A stretch of 64,000 nucleotides of DNA from Bradyrhizobium sp. CCGB01 (GCF_024199795.1 NZ_JANADK010000001.1:1178001-1242000), one strand, 5' to 3'; positions 17,035 to 25,448 are shown, counted from the stretch's first letter. The notes: generated by a model not told the origin, from the sequence alone. A program made the numbers and translations.

Positions 17035-17733
17035 TCACGTATCTTTGGGCGGGCCCCAGACCAGGCTCTGCCGCCACCTCGCGCGCAGCACGTCGCGCCG
17101 CTCCGGATATCTTTCGTCGAGATAGTTCGCATCCACCACGCGGTCGGTGCGGAAACTGCGGAAGTCGCCGCGCAGCTCGCACCAGGCGGCGAGCAGGCGT
17201 ACAGCTTCGAGATAGCCGACCGAGATCGGCCAGATCATGCGCTCGCTGGGGCGGCCCTGCTCGTCGCGATAGCGCAGCATGATCTTCTTGCCTTCGTGGA
17301 TCTGGGTGCGCGTGCGCACCATGTCCAGGCGGTCCGGCTCCCTGTTCCAGCTCGGCCGCGCGCGGCTCGCGGGCTCCAGCACGAAGGGACGCAGGCGCTC
17401 GGGCACGGTGTCGGCGATCTTGGCCATCAAATCTTCGGCCGCGCGCGCCAGCGCTGAGTCGGCATGGCCCGCGACCCATTGCGCGCCGAGCACCGCCGCT
17501 TCGATCTCGTCGGGCGTCAGCATCAAAGGCGGCAGGTCAAATCCCTTTTCCAGGATGTAGCCCATGCCGGCCTCGCCGCGGATCGGCACGCGCTGGCCGA
17601 TCAAGGTGGCGATGTCGCGATAGATCGTGCGCTTCGAGGTTTCGAGCTCGGCCGCGATGGCGTCCGCCGTCAGCGGCTTACGCGTGCGCCTCAGCACCTG
17701 GATGATCTGAAACAGCCGGTCGGCGCGTCTCAT
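17035..17733 (-). CDS. WYL-domain (YafY-type) transcriptional regulator
   Basis: A 232-residue regulator, shorter than the one at 9168. The winged helix-turn-helix is residues 1-55 (PLTADAIAAELETSKRTIYRDIATLIGQRVPI). The WYL domain follows (KIMLRYRDEQGRPSERMIWPISVGYLEAVRLLAAWCELRGDFRSFRTDRV). The ATG at 17733 begins the canonical MRRADRLFQIIQVLRR. Codons upstream to 17826 overlap the operator region and look non-coding. It is divergent from a small gene and a GST, with two matching palindromes nearby. Confidence 0.9.
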   Translation of the reverse strand: MRRADRLFQIIQVLRRTRKPLTADAIAAELETSKRTIYRDIATLIGQRVPIRGEAGMGYILEKGFDLPPLMLTPDEIEAAVLGAQWVAGHADSALARAAEDLMAKIADTVPERLRPFVLEPASRARPSWNREPDRLDMVRTRTQIHEGKKIMLRYRDEQGRPSERMIWPISVGYLEAVRLLAAWCELRGDFRSFRTDRVVDANYLDERYPERRDVLRARWRQSLVWGPPKDT

Positions 17734-17776
17734 GACAATTCTCTTATCGATGGTCTTTTCAGAAGGCGGTGCGCGG

Positions 17777-17800
17777 CTGCTGACAGGATGTTGGCAGCAG
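17777..17800. promoter_or_regulatory. Operator candidate, copy 1 (CTGCTGNCA-N6-TGGCAGCAG)
   Basis: A 24-bp interrupted palindrome with arms CTGCTGACA and TGGCAGCAG, about 45 bases upstream of the WYL regulator start. It matches the site at 18073-18096 in both arms and spacer length, apart from one base in the left arm. Confidence 0.65.
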
Positions 17801-17846
17801 GGGGGTTCTATACCGGGACAACACATCGACTGAAGAGGATTTGTCC

Positions 17847-18107
17847 ATGATCATTCCAACCCATTTCGGCCCGGCCGCTCCGTTGTGGCGCGCCCAGATG
17901 TGGCAGGCGAGGGCGTTCAGCCGCCTCGTTTCGCTCGATCTCATGGCCGTCGACCTCCGATTTGCATTCGCAAGCGTGGTGACACGCTCGCTGGTCCAGG
18001 CCGCGGACGCGCTGGTCCGCCATGTGATGGGCCGCGCCTGGCGGGGGGCCCGTTTCGCAGAAGATATCACGGCTGCTGCCACCATGGTGGCAGCAGCCCG
18101 GCACTAG
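17847..18107 (+). CDS. Small hypothetical protein, 86 residues
   Basis: No family is recognised. The product begins MIIPTHFGPAAPLWRAQMWQARAFSRL and continues as amphipathic, Ala/Arg/Val-rich helices (LRFAFASVVTRSLVQAADALVRHVMGRAWRGARF). GAAGAGGA lies about nine bases before the ATG at 17847. An in-frame TTG at 17841 is less likely. It is divergent from the WYL regulator and upstream of a GST, suggesting co-regulation. Its last codons overlap the palindrome at 18071-18098. It could also be a non-coding leader. Confidence 0.5.
   Translation: MIIPTHFGPAAPLWRAQMWQARAFSRLVSLDLMAVDLRFAFASVVTRSLVQAADALVRHVMGRAWRGARFAEDITAAATMVAAARH
18071..18098. promoter_or_regulatory. Perfect 28-bp palindrome, operator copy 2
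   Basis: The sequence is fully self-complementary, each half being GGCTGCTGCCACCA. It contains CTGCTGCCA-N6-TGGCAGCAG, the motif also found at 17777-17800. It lies 47 bases upstream of the GST start at 18145. Confidence 0.7.
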
Positions 18108-18144
18108 GTTCCGTCAACTCTTTCGGTCGTTCAGGAGAGCTCAG

Positions 18145-18873
18145 ATGATCACGCTTTACGGCTTCGGCACCGGCTTCGGCCTGCCGGAAATCAGCCCCTT
18201 CGTCACCAAGACGGAGGTGCAGCTCAAGATGGCGGGACTGCCCTACCGGAAGGAGCGCGCGATGCCGCCGGCCTCGCCCAAGGGGCAGCTGCCGTTCATC
18301 GACGATGGCGGCGAGGCGGTGGCCGATTCCACCTTCATCCGCGCCCATATCGAGCGCCGCTATGGCTTCGATTTCGACGCCGGGCTGTCGCTGGCCGAGC
18401 GTGCGCAGGCCTGGGCGTTCGAGCGCATGGTCGAGCATCATGTCTATTGGGCGCTGGTCGGGGCGCGCTGGGTCGATCCGGTCAACTTCGCCAAGGGGCC
18501 AGCGCATTTCTTCGACGGCGCGCCGGAGCACAATCGCGAAAAGTTGCGCGAGGATGCGCAATTCCGTGTCGCTGAGAACTATCTGCTGTCCGGCCTCGGC
18601 CGCCACGCGCCCGATGACGACGTCGATCTCGCGGTGCGTTCGCTGTTCGCGCTCTCGGTGCAGCTCGGCGACAAATCCTATCTGATGGGCAACAAGCCCT
18701 GCGGCGTCGATGCCACCGCCTTCGGCGCGCTCGCCGGGATCCTGACGCCGTTCTTCGAATCGTCCTTGCGCCAGCGTGCCGAGGGATTTCCGAACCTCAC
18801 CGCCTATGTCGACCGCATGATGGACCATTACTACCCGGAGTTCTCCTGGACCCCGCTGCGGCAGGCGGCCTGA
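18145..18873 (+). CDS. Glutathione S-transferase-like protein (metaxin / failed-axon-connections type)
   Basis: A 242-residue protein with an N-terminal thioredoxin-like domain (MITLYGFGTGFGLPEISPFVTKTEVQLKMAGLPY and the KGQLPFI cis-proline loop). The helical C-terminal domain contains MGNKPCGVDATAFGALAGIL, as in Fax/metaxin-type GSTs. The GGAGAGCTCAG region just upstream gives a good ribosome-binding site. It lies downstream of a perfect palindrome and close to a divergent WYL regulator, suggesting inducible expression. The substrate is unknown. Confidence 0.88.
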   Translation: MITLYGFGTGFGLPEISPFVTKTEVQLKMAGLPYRKERAMPPASPKGQLPFIDDGGEAVADSTFIRAHIERRYGFDFDAGLSLAERAQAWAFERMVEHHVYWALVGARWVDPVNFAKGPAHFFDGAPEHNREKLREDAQFRVAENYLLSGLGRHAPDDDVDLAVRSLFALSVQLGDKSYLMGNKPCGVDATAFGALAGILTPFFESSLRQRAEGFPNLTAYVDRMMDHYYPEFSWTPLRQAA

Positions 18874-18900
18874 GGCACGAGCTCGGATCGCAAAGCAAAA

Positions 18901-18923
18901 GAGCCGGCCCGATGGGCCGGCTC
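18901..18923 (-). terminator. Rho-independent terminator
   Basis: A ten-base perfect stem (GAGCCGGCCC paired with GGGCCGGCTC) with a three-base loop. On the minus strand it is followed by TTTTGCTTTG, so it best serves the binding-protein gene ending at 18950. It may also stop plus-strand transcripts of the GST gene. Confidence 0.75.
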
Positions 18924-18949
18924 TCGTCGTCTCAAAGCTTTCGCCGCGC

Positions 18950-20101
18950 CTACTTCACCAGCGTGTACTTGCCGTTCTTCACCGTGAGCAGGATGCGCGA
19001 GCGCTCGTCGAGGCCGTAGCGGTCCTTTTCGGTGAAGTTGTAGACGCCCTGGCTCGCCGCCAGCTCCTTCTCGGTCAGCAGCGCCTGTCGGATCGCTTCG
19101 CGGAATTCCGGCATGCCGGGCTTGGCGGTCTTCAGCGCCGTCGGGATGATGCGCTTCAGGATCTCGAAGGCGTCGTAGGAATGACCTGCGAACTGGCTGC
19201 GGCTGTTCGGGCCGTACTTGGCCTCATAGGCCGTGTTGAGCGCGAGGCCCGGCTTCTTGGTCGCGGCCTCGTCCGGCTGGTCCTCGGGATCCATGACGGG
19301 ACCCGACGCCATCAGCACGTCTTCCGCCGCTTTGCCGGCGATGCGGATGAAGTCCATGCTGGCGGCGCCATGGGTCTGGTAGATCAGACCCTGATAGCCG
19401 CGCTCGCGCAGCTCGGTCTGCGGCAGCGCGGCCGCGGTGCCGGAAGCGCCGACCAGGATCGCGTCCGGATTCGCGGCGACGAGCTTAAGCACCTGTCCGG
19501 TCACCGACGTATCGGGGCGGGCGAAACGCTCCTCATCGGCGATCGTCATGCCCATCGGCACGGCCTGGGCCTTCAGGTCGTTGAACCAGAGGTCGCCATA
19601 GGAGTCGGAATAGCCGATGTAGCCGAGGGTCTTCACGCCCTTCGACTTCATGTGATCGTACAGCACCTTGCCCACGATCGGGATCGGCTGCGGCATCGCC
19701 ACCGACCACTTCATGCGCTCCGGCGTGATCGGGAACGGCGCCAGGCCGAAATGCGGAATGCCGGCTTCGTTGGCGACGTTGGAGACCGCGATCGTCGGCG
19801 GCGTCAGCGCCGAGCCCATGATGATGTCGGCCTTGGATTCGGTCACGAAGCGGCGCGCGTTGGTGGTTGCCGTGGTGGGATCGCCGCCGTCGTCGAGCAC
19901 GATCACTTTCAGCGGCACGCCGCCGATCTCCTTCGGCACGAATTCCAGCGCGTTGCGCTCGGGAATGCCGAGGGCCGCGCCCGGGCCGGTCGTGGTGGTG
20001 GTGATGCCGATGGTGATTTCGCTGGTCTGGGCCAGTGCGGGCAGGGCCGGCAGGGCGAGCGTCGCAGCCGTGATGGCGGCGGTCAGGTAAAAGCGTTTCA
20101 T
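18950..20101 (-). CDS. ABC transporter periplasmic substrate-binding protein (Liv type)
   Basis: A 383-residue type-I periplasmic binding protein. The signal peptide is MKRFYLTAAITAATLALPALPALA. The mature protein has ITIGITTTTTGPGAALGIPERNALEF and LKVIVLDDGGDPTTATTNARRFV, as in LivK-like receptors. GGGAGG seven bases upstream supports the start. It is the last gene of the hydratase/feruloyl-CoA synthetase/SDR/thioesterase run (gap of about 80 bases), so an aromatic acid ligand is inferred. No permease genes adjoin it. The binding-protein-less Liv cluster at 32797-36342 is the obvious partner candidate. Confidence 0.9.
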   Translation of the reverse strand: MKRFYLTAAITAATLALPALPALAQTSEITIGITTTTTGPGAALGIPERNALEFVPKEIGGVPLKVIVLDDGGDPTTATTNARRFVTESKADIIMGSALTPPTIAVSNVANEAGIPHFGLAPFPITPERMKWSVAMPQPIPIVGKVLYDHMKSKGVKTLGYIGYSDSYGDLWFNDLKAQAVPMGMTIADEERFARPDTSVTGQVLKLVAANPDAILVGASGTAAALPQTELRERGYQGLIYQTHGAASMDFIRIAGKAAEDVLMASGPVMDPEDQPDEAATKKPGLALNTAYEAKYGPNSRSQFAGHSYDAFEILKRIIPTALKTAKPGMPEFREAIRQALLTEKELAASQGVYNFTEKDRYGLDERSRILLTVKNGKYTLVK

Positions 20102-20190
20102 CTATTCCTCCCTTGACGTGTTTCTTTGAAAGCAGAAATCGGGGGGTAATTCAGCCCCCTCTTTTGGCGATGCGGCGATTGGCTCCGGAC

Positions 20191-20610
20191 CTAGCTCCCC
20201 GTGAATTTGGCTACCATTTCCGCCGGGAACGGTGCCGATTTCAGCTTGTCGGGGTTAACGGGATCGCGGCCGACCAGGACGCGGGTCTCAAAGCCCTCGA
20301 TCGCCAGCGCATCGCCCTTGTAGACGTTGTGCTTCACCTCGAAGCTCGAGCGCTTGATGCTCTCGATCTTCGTTTCGATGGTGATCCAGTCGCCATAGGT
20401 CGAGGGGATGTAGAACCTGGACCGCGTGTCGACCATGGGAATCCCCACCAGGCCGTATTTGCGGACCAGGTCCTGCTTGGAGAACCCGGCGACCTCGAAC
20501 AGGGTCGACGTCGAATCGTCGAACATCGCGAAGTAACGCGGATAGTAGACGATGTTGGCGGGGTCGCAGTCGCCCCACTGGATCTGGACGTCGCGCCGGT
20601 TTACGAACAT
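20191..20610 (-). CDS. Hotdog-fold acyl-CoA thioesterase (4-hydroxybenzoyl-CoA thioesterase family)
   Basis: A 139-residue single hotdog-domain protein. It has the family signature QIQWGDCDPANIVYYPRYFAMFDDS, where the Asp in CDPANIVY corresponds to the catalytic Asp of 4-hydroxybenzoyl-CoA thioesterase. It would release a free aromatic acid from its CoA ester in the cytoplasm. It starts 10 bases after the SDR stop in the same operon as feruloyl-CoA synthetase, which supports hydrolysis of a benzoyl-type or beta-keto CoA intermediate. Confidence 0.88.
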   Translation of the reverse strand: MFVNRRDVQIQWGDCDPANIVYYPRYFAMFDDSTSTLFEVAGFSKQDLVRKYGLVGIPMVDTRSRFYIPSTYGDWITIETKIESIKRSSFEVKHNVYKGDALAIEGFETRVLVGRDPVNPDKLKSAPFPAEMVAKFTGS

Positions 20611-20620
20611 GCTTGTTCTC

Positions 20621-21382
20621 TTACTTCGGCGCCATGCGCAGCGAGCCGTCGAGCCGCACCACTTCGCCGTTCAGGTACGAATTCTCGACCATGTGCAGCG
20701 CCAGCGCGGCGAACTCGTCGGCGTGGCCGAGCCGGCGCGGGAACGGGATCGCGGCGGCGAGCGAGTCCTGGGCTTCCTGCGGCAGGTTGGCGAGCAGGGG
20801 CGTGAGGAACAGGCCGGGCGCGATGGTCAGCACGCGGACGCCGAACTGCGCCAGCTCGCGCGCGATCGGCAGCGTCATGCCGACGATGCCGCCCTTGGAG
20901 GCCGAATAGGCCGACTGCCCGATCTGGCCGTCATAGGCGGCAACGGACGCCGTATTGATGATGACGCCGCGCTCGCCGGTCGCCTGCGGCTCGAGCTTGG
21001 ACATCTCGGTCGCGGCGAGGCGCAGCATGTTGAAGGTGCCGATGAGGTTGACCTTGATCACCTTGTCGAAATCGGCAAGCGCCATCGGCCCGTCGCGGCC
21101 GACCACGCGCTTGGCGACGCCGATGCCGGCGCAGTTGACCAGCACGCGCGGCGCGCCGAGGGCCTTGGTCGCCTGCGCGATCGCGGCTTCAGCGGAAGCC
21201 GCATCGGAGACGTCGCAGGTCACGGCGACGCCCTTGATCTCGGCGGCGACACTCTCAGCGAGCTTGGCATTGAGATCGCACACCGCGACCTTGGCGCCCT
21301 GCGCCGCCAGTTTTCGCGCGGTCGCAGCGCCCAGTCCCGATGCGCCGCCGGTGACGATGGCTGCCTGATCCTTCAACAACAT
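20621..21382 (-). CDS. SDR-family 3-hydroxyacyl-CoA dehydrogenase-like protein
   Basis: A 253-residue short-chain dehydrogenase. The NAD-binding TGGASGLGAATARKL is near residue 12, and the catalytic Ser-Tyr-Lys set lies in TASVAAYDGQIGQSAYSASKGG. The sequence resembles type-2 3-hydroxyacyl-CoA dehydrogenase (HSD17B10-like), including PGLFLTPLLANLP. In this operon it could oxidise the 3-hydroxyacyl-CoA made by the hydratase to a beta-keto-CoA. GGAG is correctly spaced before the ATG. Confidence 0.88.
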   Translation of the reverse strand: MLLKDQAAIVTGGASGLGAATARKLAAQGAKVAVCDLNAKLAESVAAEIKGVAVTCDVSDAASAEAAIAQATKALGAPRVLVNCAGIGVAKRVVGRDGPMALADFDKVIKVNLIGTFNMLRLAATEMSKLEPQATGERGVIINTASVAAYDGQIGQSAYSASKGGIVGMTLPIARELAQFGVRVLTIAPGLFLTPLLANLPQEAQDSLAAAIPFPRRLGHADEFAALALHMVENSYLNGEVVRLDGSLRMAPK

Positions 21383-21407
21383 GGCGTTCTCCTTTGGCGA
21401 TGATTTC

Positions 21408-23291
21408 TTACCCGACCGATATCACACGGTCCGATGGATTGGCAGCGTAGAGCTCCTCGATCAGCGCGCCGCGATGCTCCAGCACCGCGCGCTGGTTGAT
21501 CGAGCCCTTGTCGGTGACTTCGCCCTTGTCGATCGAGAGCGGCGTATCCAGCAGGATCGCGCGCGTGATCCGCGTCGAGGATCCGGTGGCCTCGCTGAGG
21601 AAGCGCGTCAGGCGCTCGCGGAAGGCCTCGCGGACCAGCCGGTCGCGGGCGGTGACGGTAAGATCGTCGGCCGCCAGCGTCGGGTTGATCAGCCGGCAGC
21701 CGTCGAGATCGAGCAGCACCAGCGCGGAGATCTCGTCGCGATTGATGCCGGCGATGACGACGTCGCGCACCAGCGGCGCGCAGGCCGCGACAAAGCGCGC
21801 ACGCAGCGGGCCGACGCTGACCCAGGTACCGCTGCCGAGCTTGAAGTCTTCGCTGACGCGGCCGTCGAAATCGAAGCCGGCGTTGAGATCGTCGGGATCG
21901 ACCGGCTTGAGCGCATCGCCCATCTTGTAGAATCCTTCCTCGTCGAAGGATTTTTCGGTGATGTCTGGTTGGCGCCAATAGCCGGGCATCACGTTCGGCC
22001 CCCTAGCGCGCACTTCCATCTTGCCGTTGTTCGGCACCAGCTTGGCGTCGTTGCCCGACACGGGCAAGCCGACATGGCCGGAGCGGCTGGTGCGCGGATT
22101 GACCGACATGAAGAACGGCGCGGTCTCGGTGGCACCCAGGCCGGTCAGCATCGGCACGCGGTAGCCTTTTTCCTTCACCGCGAGCTCGTCGAGGCTGTTC
22201 CAGACGAACGGCGACAGCGCTGCGCCCGAGAAGAACATCGCGTGCAGCCGGTCGAAGAACTTTGCGCGCAGGCCCTGGTCGTCGCGCAAGTACGGCAGCA
22301 GCGACTCGTAACCCTTGGGGACGTTGAAATAGACCGTCGGCGAGATCTCCTGGAGATTGCGCACGGTCTCCTCGATGCCGCCAGGCACCGGCTTGCCGGC
22401 GTCCAGATACATCGAGCCGCCATTGTAGAGCGTCAGCCCGATATTGTGGTTGCCGCCAAAGGTGTGATTCCAGGGCAGCCAGTCGATGATGACGGGCGGC
22501 TCGTCCTTGAGGAAGGCGAGCGTCTCACGCAGCATGACCTGGTTGGCGCAGATCATGCGCTGGGTGTTGATGACGGCCTTGGGATTGCCGGTTGAGCCCG
22601 ACGTCAGCAGGAACTTTGCGATCGTGTCCGGACCGATATTGCCGTGCAGCTCGTCGAGATCGCTGCGGAGCGGCGTCGCCATGAGGTCGGCGAGCAGGGT
22701 GACGTCGCGGCCCGGCACTTGGCCCCAGGACGCGGCGATCTCGGTGCCGGGCGAGACGTTGGCTGCGAGCGCATCCGCGAACTTGCCGGCGTCCTCGGCG
22801 AAGACGAGGCCGGGTGTCAGCAGCTTCATCAGGTAAGACAGCTTGCCGTAATCCTTCGACACCAGCGAATAGGCCGGCGACACCGGGCAGAACGGAATTC
22901 CGGCATAGAACGCGCCGAACGCGAGCAGCGCGTGGTCGATCGAATTGCCCGAGAGGATGACGACCGGCCGCTCCGCCGACAGGCCGCGCGCAATCAGGCC
23001 GGAAGCAATGTGCCGGCTTGCGGCGAGCAGCTCGGCATAGGTGATCTTGCGCCAGCCGCGGCCGCCTTCGCGCTCGGCCATGAAAACGCGGTCCGGCGTC
23101 GTCCTGGCCCAGTGATGCAGGCGGTCGGTGATGCGGACGGGATAGTCGCCGAGTGGCTGTTTCGGCCGCAGGTAAATCGTGCCGTCGTCGCGCCGCTCGA
23201 TGTTGACGACGGGATCGCCGAACGAAATGGGCCGCAGCGGGGAAGTGCTCGCGCCGCGCTCCATGCTGGAAGAGGACGGCTGCGCGCTCAT
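21408..23291 (-). CDS. fcs: Feruloyl-CoA synthetase
   Basis: A 627-residue acyl-adenylate-forming ligase that activates ferulate or p-coumarate with ATP and CoA. The N-terminus (ISFGDPVVNIERRDDGTIYLRPKQPLG) and length are typical of feruloyl-CoA synthases. Motifs include LTSGSTGNPKAVINTQ near 230, GLGATETAPF near 395, and a C-terminal FKLGSGTWVSVGPLR segment characteristic of this subgroup. Its ATG overlaps the stop of the upstream hydratase by four bases (ATGA), indicating translational coupling. The exact hydroxycinnamate preference is inferred. Confidence 0.9.
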   Translation of the reverse strand: MSAQPSSSSMERGASTSPLRPISFGDPVVNIERRDDGTIYLRPKQPLGDYPVRITDRLHHWARTTPDRVFMAEREGGRGWRKITYAELLAASRHIASGLIARGLSAERPVVILSGNSIDHALLAFGAFYAGIPFCPVSPAYSLVSKDYGKLSYLMKLLTPGLVFAEDAGKFADALAANVSPGTEIAASWGQVPGRDVTLLADLMATPLRSDLDELHGNIGPDTIAKFLLTSGSTGNPKAVINTQRMICANQVMLRETLAFLKDEPPVIIDWLPWNHTFGGNHNIGLTLYNGGSMYLDAGKPVPGGIEETVRNLQEISPTVYFNVPKGYESLLPYLRDDQGLRAKFFDRLHAMFFSGAALSPFVWNSLDELAVKEKGYRVPMLTGLGATETAPFFMSVNPRTSRSGHVGLPVSGNDAKLVPNNGKMEVRARGPNVMPGYWRQPDITEKSFDEEGFYKMGDALKPVDPDDLNAGFDFDGRVSEDFKLGSGTWVSVGPLRARFVAACAPLVRDVVIAGINRDEISALVLLDLDGCRLINPTLAADDLTVTARDRLVREAFRERLTRFLSEATGSSTRITRAILLDTPLSIDKGEVTDKGSINQRAVLEHRGALIEELYAANPSDRVISVG

Positions 23292-24097
23292 GACTTCGGC
23301 TTCACCTTTGCGGTCTTGTGTTCGAGGAATTCGCGGATCCTGCGCTTTGCCTCCTTGTCGCTCTGCGCCACGGTCGCCATCAGCGATTCCATGAGCAGGC
23401 CGGCCTGCGGATTGGCCTCCGCGATCATCGGCAGCGCCTGGAGCACGGCGAAATTCGTCAGCGGCGCGTTGGAGGCGACCTTGGTCGCAAGCTCCAGCGC
23501 CTTGCCGAGCCCGTTGCCGGCCTCGGTCACATATTGCGCAAAGCCGTAGGAGGCGCCTTCGGTCGCGCTATAGACGCGGCCGGTCAGCATCATGTCCATC
23601 ATCCTGGCGACGCCGATCAGCCGCGGCAGCCGCACCGAGCCGCCGCCGCCGACGAAGATGCCGCGCTGCCCTTCCGGCAGGGCGAAATAGGTCGAAGGCT
23701 CGGCGACGCGGATATGGGCGGCGCAGGCAAGCTCCAGCCCGCCGCCGATCACGGCGCCCCTCAGCGCCGCGATGACGGGCACGCGGCTGTACTGGATGCG
23801 GTCGAACACCCGGTGCCACATTTGAGAATGCAGCAGCCCGCCGGTCGCGTCGTGGTCCTGGAGCTCGGAGAGGTCGAGGCCGCTGGAGAAATGATCGCCG
23901 ATGCCGTGGATGACCACCGCGCCGATATCCTCGGGCAGGGACGCAAAACACTCGCCGATTTCCAGGATGATGCCGTCGTTGAGCGCATTGCGCTTGGCCG
24001 GCCGGTTCAGCCCCACGGTCAGAACCCGGTCCGCCCGCTCGATCCTCAAAAGCCCGGTGGCGCCCGCGCCAGCGGTCTCGGCGTTTCCCTGTGTCAT
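23288..24097 (-). CDS. Crotonase-family enoyl-CoA hydratase, probable hydroxycinnamoyl-CoA hydratase
   Basis: A 269-residue crotonase. Unlike the protein at 11332, it keeps both catalytic glutamates: GGGLE in AVIGGGLELACAAHIRVAE and PE in FALPEGQRG. The oxyanion-hole segment is GIGDHFSSGLDLSEL. It is the first gene of the operon and is fused by ATGA overlap to feruloyl-CoA synthetase, so hydration of feruloyl- or coumaroyl-CoA is inferred. Whether it also has lyase activity cannot be told from sequence. AAGGA precedes the ATG, and a palindrome lies 20-34 bases upstream. Confidence 0.88.
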   Translation of the reverse strand: MTQGNAETAGAGATGLLRIERADRVLTVGLNRPAKRNALNDGIILEIGECFASLPEDIGAVVIHGIGDHFSSGLDLSELQDHDATGGLLHSQMWHRVFDRIQYSRVPVIAALRGAVIGGGLELACAAHIRVAEPSTYFALPEGQRGIFVGGGGSVRLPRLIGVARMMDMMLTGRVYSATEGASYGFAQYVTEAGNGLGKALELATKVASNAPLTNFAVLQALPMIAEANPQAGLLMESLMATVAQSDKEAKRRIREFLEHKTAKVKPKS

Positions 24098-24116
24098 TTG
24101 CGTCCTTGTCAGAATA

Positions 24117-24131
24117 GTTATGTTGTATAAC
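24117..24131. promoter_or_regulatory. GTTAT-N5-ATAAC palindrome, candidate MarR-type operator
   Basis: Two perfect five-base arms are spaced by GTTGT, just upstream of the hydratase start. The core TTAT-N5-ATAA recurs upstream of pobA at 28937-28949. The position overlapping the expected promoter/leader fits repression. Confidence 0.55.
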
Positions 24132-24226
24132 GAATTTCGGGAGAGTCAAGGAGGGGAGCCCTCCCAGTCAGCGGGGCAGCTACGCTCGCCTCGGCTCCCC
24201 CAGGAACGGGTAACCGCTCGCTGTCA

Positions 24227-24907
24227 TCAGCCCATCGCGACTTGGTCGCCCTTCACCCCGTGCTCGCGTTGGTCGAGCCACATCGTGCCGAGCGCGAACG
24301 CCAGCCACCCGAAATTGTAGGCAAAGCCCATGATCAGGATGACCCAGCCGGGAATCGGTCCGACCGCAGCGCGATCGATAAGCTCCGTCAAGGTCACCGC
24401 GGGCGTAGGATGGATAGCAATCTTGCCGTAATAGGCGGTCGCCTGGATGGCGAGAATCCAAACGTAGTTCCGACGCAACCGCCGTCCCGCAGCGCGGACG
24501 AGCGAGATATGGTGGCGGGGTGCAGTGTAGTCGCGCGCCAGGATAGCCTTCCAGCTGTCGTCGTGCGCTTCACCGGTGAAAATTGGCGCATAGAAATTCT
24601 TCTCCAGCCAACGAGCCCGGGCACGCCAGACATTGAAATAGCGATAACGCCGGGCCTCCATCCCGAGGAACACGGCAAGGAGCAGTCCGACGAGCACGAG
24701 TGGCAGAGGCGAAGCCTCCGGGCTCGAAAAGGTCGTCGACAGCGCGATGCCCATCGTGACGATCGACCAATTGGTCGTGTTGTCGAGCCGCGTTCGCCAG
24801 ATCGTCGAGCGATAGACCTCGCCGCGGTAGAGATGAGCGATGGCGCCCATTTCGGCGGAATCGAAGGAATGTTGGGGGCTTGGTTCGCTGGAAGCCATAA
24901 GAGACAT
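24227..24907 (-). CDS. DUF2270 domain membrane protein
   Basis: A 226-residue protein. The N-terminal signature is AEMGAIAHLYRGEVYRSTIWRTRLDNTTNWSI. Hydrophobic segments follow at about residues 48-80 (TMGIALSTTFSS..PLVLVGLLLAVFLGMEARRYRYF) and near the C-terminus (IPGWVILIMGFAYNFGWLAFALG). This matches DUF2270, a family without an established function. It lies between the phenylpropanoid operon and the DUF3237/TRAP genes on the same strand. A functional link is possible but not shown. Confidence 0.85.
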   Translation of the reverse strand: MSLMASSEPSPQHSFDSAEMGAIAHLYRGEVYRSTIWRTRLDNTTNWSIVTMGIALSTTFSSPEASPLPLVLVGLLLAVFLGMEARRYRYFNVWRARARWLEKNFYAPIFTGEAHDDSWKAILARDYTAPRHHISLVRAAGRRLRRNYVWILAIQATAYYGKIAIHPTPAVTLTELIDRAAVGPIPGWVILIMGFAYNFGWLAFALGTMWLDQREHGVKGDQVAMG

Positions 24908-24986
24908 GGTGGGACTCCCGTGGTCTACACAACTTTGCGCAGATCACATCCTGAACCAGGTCCGTCCCCGGGCAAAGACAGATTCC

Positions 24987-25448
24987 TCACACCACCTGAT
25001 GCACGTCGATCACCACGCGGTCCGCGTGGCGTGCGGCCGAGCCGACGAAGATGTGCTCCATCAGCCAGCGATACTTTTCGTGCCCGGTCTCGAACTTCGG
25101 CACGGTGCGGAAATAGATCAATTTCGGATCGACCGGCTCGCCGCGCTTGAGCTTTTGCAGCAGCTCGACCGGGCCGAAGCGCATGCCCTTGTTCTCGACA
25201 TAGACGATCGCGCCGTCGTCGGTCTCGAAGGCGTATTTCGCCTCGAGGTCGATCAGCTCGTTGGGGCGGATGGTCTGGAAGTCGGCGCCGAACGGCAGCA
25301 CCTTGCCGTTGATCGCGCCCGTCACCGCGCCGCCGATGATCGGAATGATGCGCCGGACGCCGATGCCGGTCTCGCCTGCGGTGACGACGTCGCCGATGCG
25401 GGCGGTAATGGTGAAGACGTATCTGGTTTCGAGGGTGGGTGTGGTCAT
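24987..25448 (-). CDS. DUF3237 family protein
   Basis: A 153-residue protein matching DUF3237: TRYVFTITARIGDVVTAGETGIGVRRIIPIIGGAVTGA, ADFQTIRPNELIDLEAKYAFETDDGAIVYVENKGMR, and a C-terminal RYRWLMEHIFVGSA. It is probably a small cytoplasmic beta-barrel. Family members often sit beside aromatic-catabolism or transporter genes. It follows the TRAP dctM gene after a palindromic repeat and is likely a late gene of that transcription unit. Confidence 0.85.
   Translation of the reverse strand: MTTPTLETRYVFTITARIGDVVTAGETGIGVRRIIPIIGGAVTGAINGKVLPFGADFQTIRPNELIDLEAKYAFETDDGAIVYVENKGMRFGPVELLQKLKRGEPVDPKLIYFRTVPKFETGHEKYRWLMEHIFVGSAARHADRVVIDVHQVV

Noticed and set aside
21408..24097. Calling the ligase/hydratase pair couB/couA.
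   Set aside because: Context is suggestive, but the hydratase cannot be shown to be the coumaroyl-CoA enzyme by eye, so only the synthetase was given a symbol.
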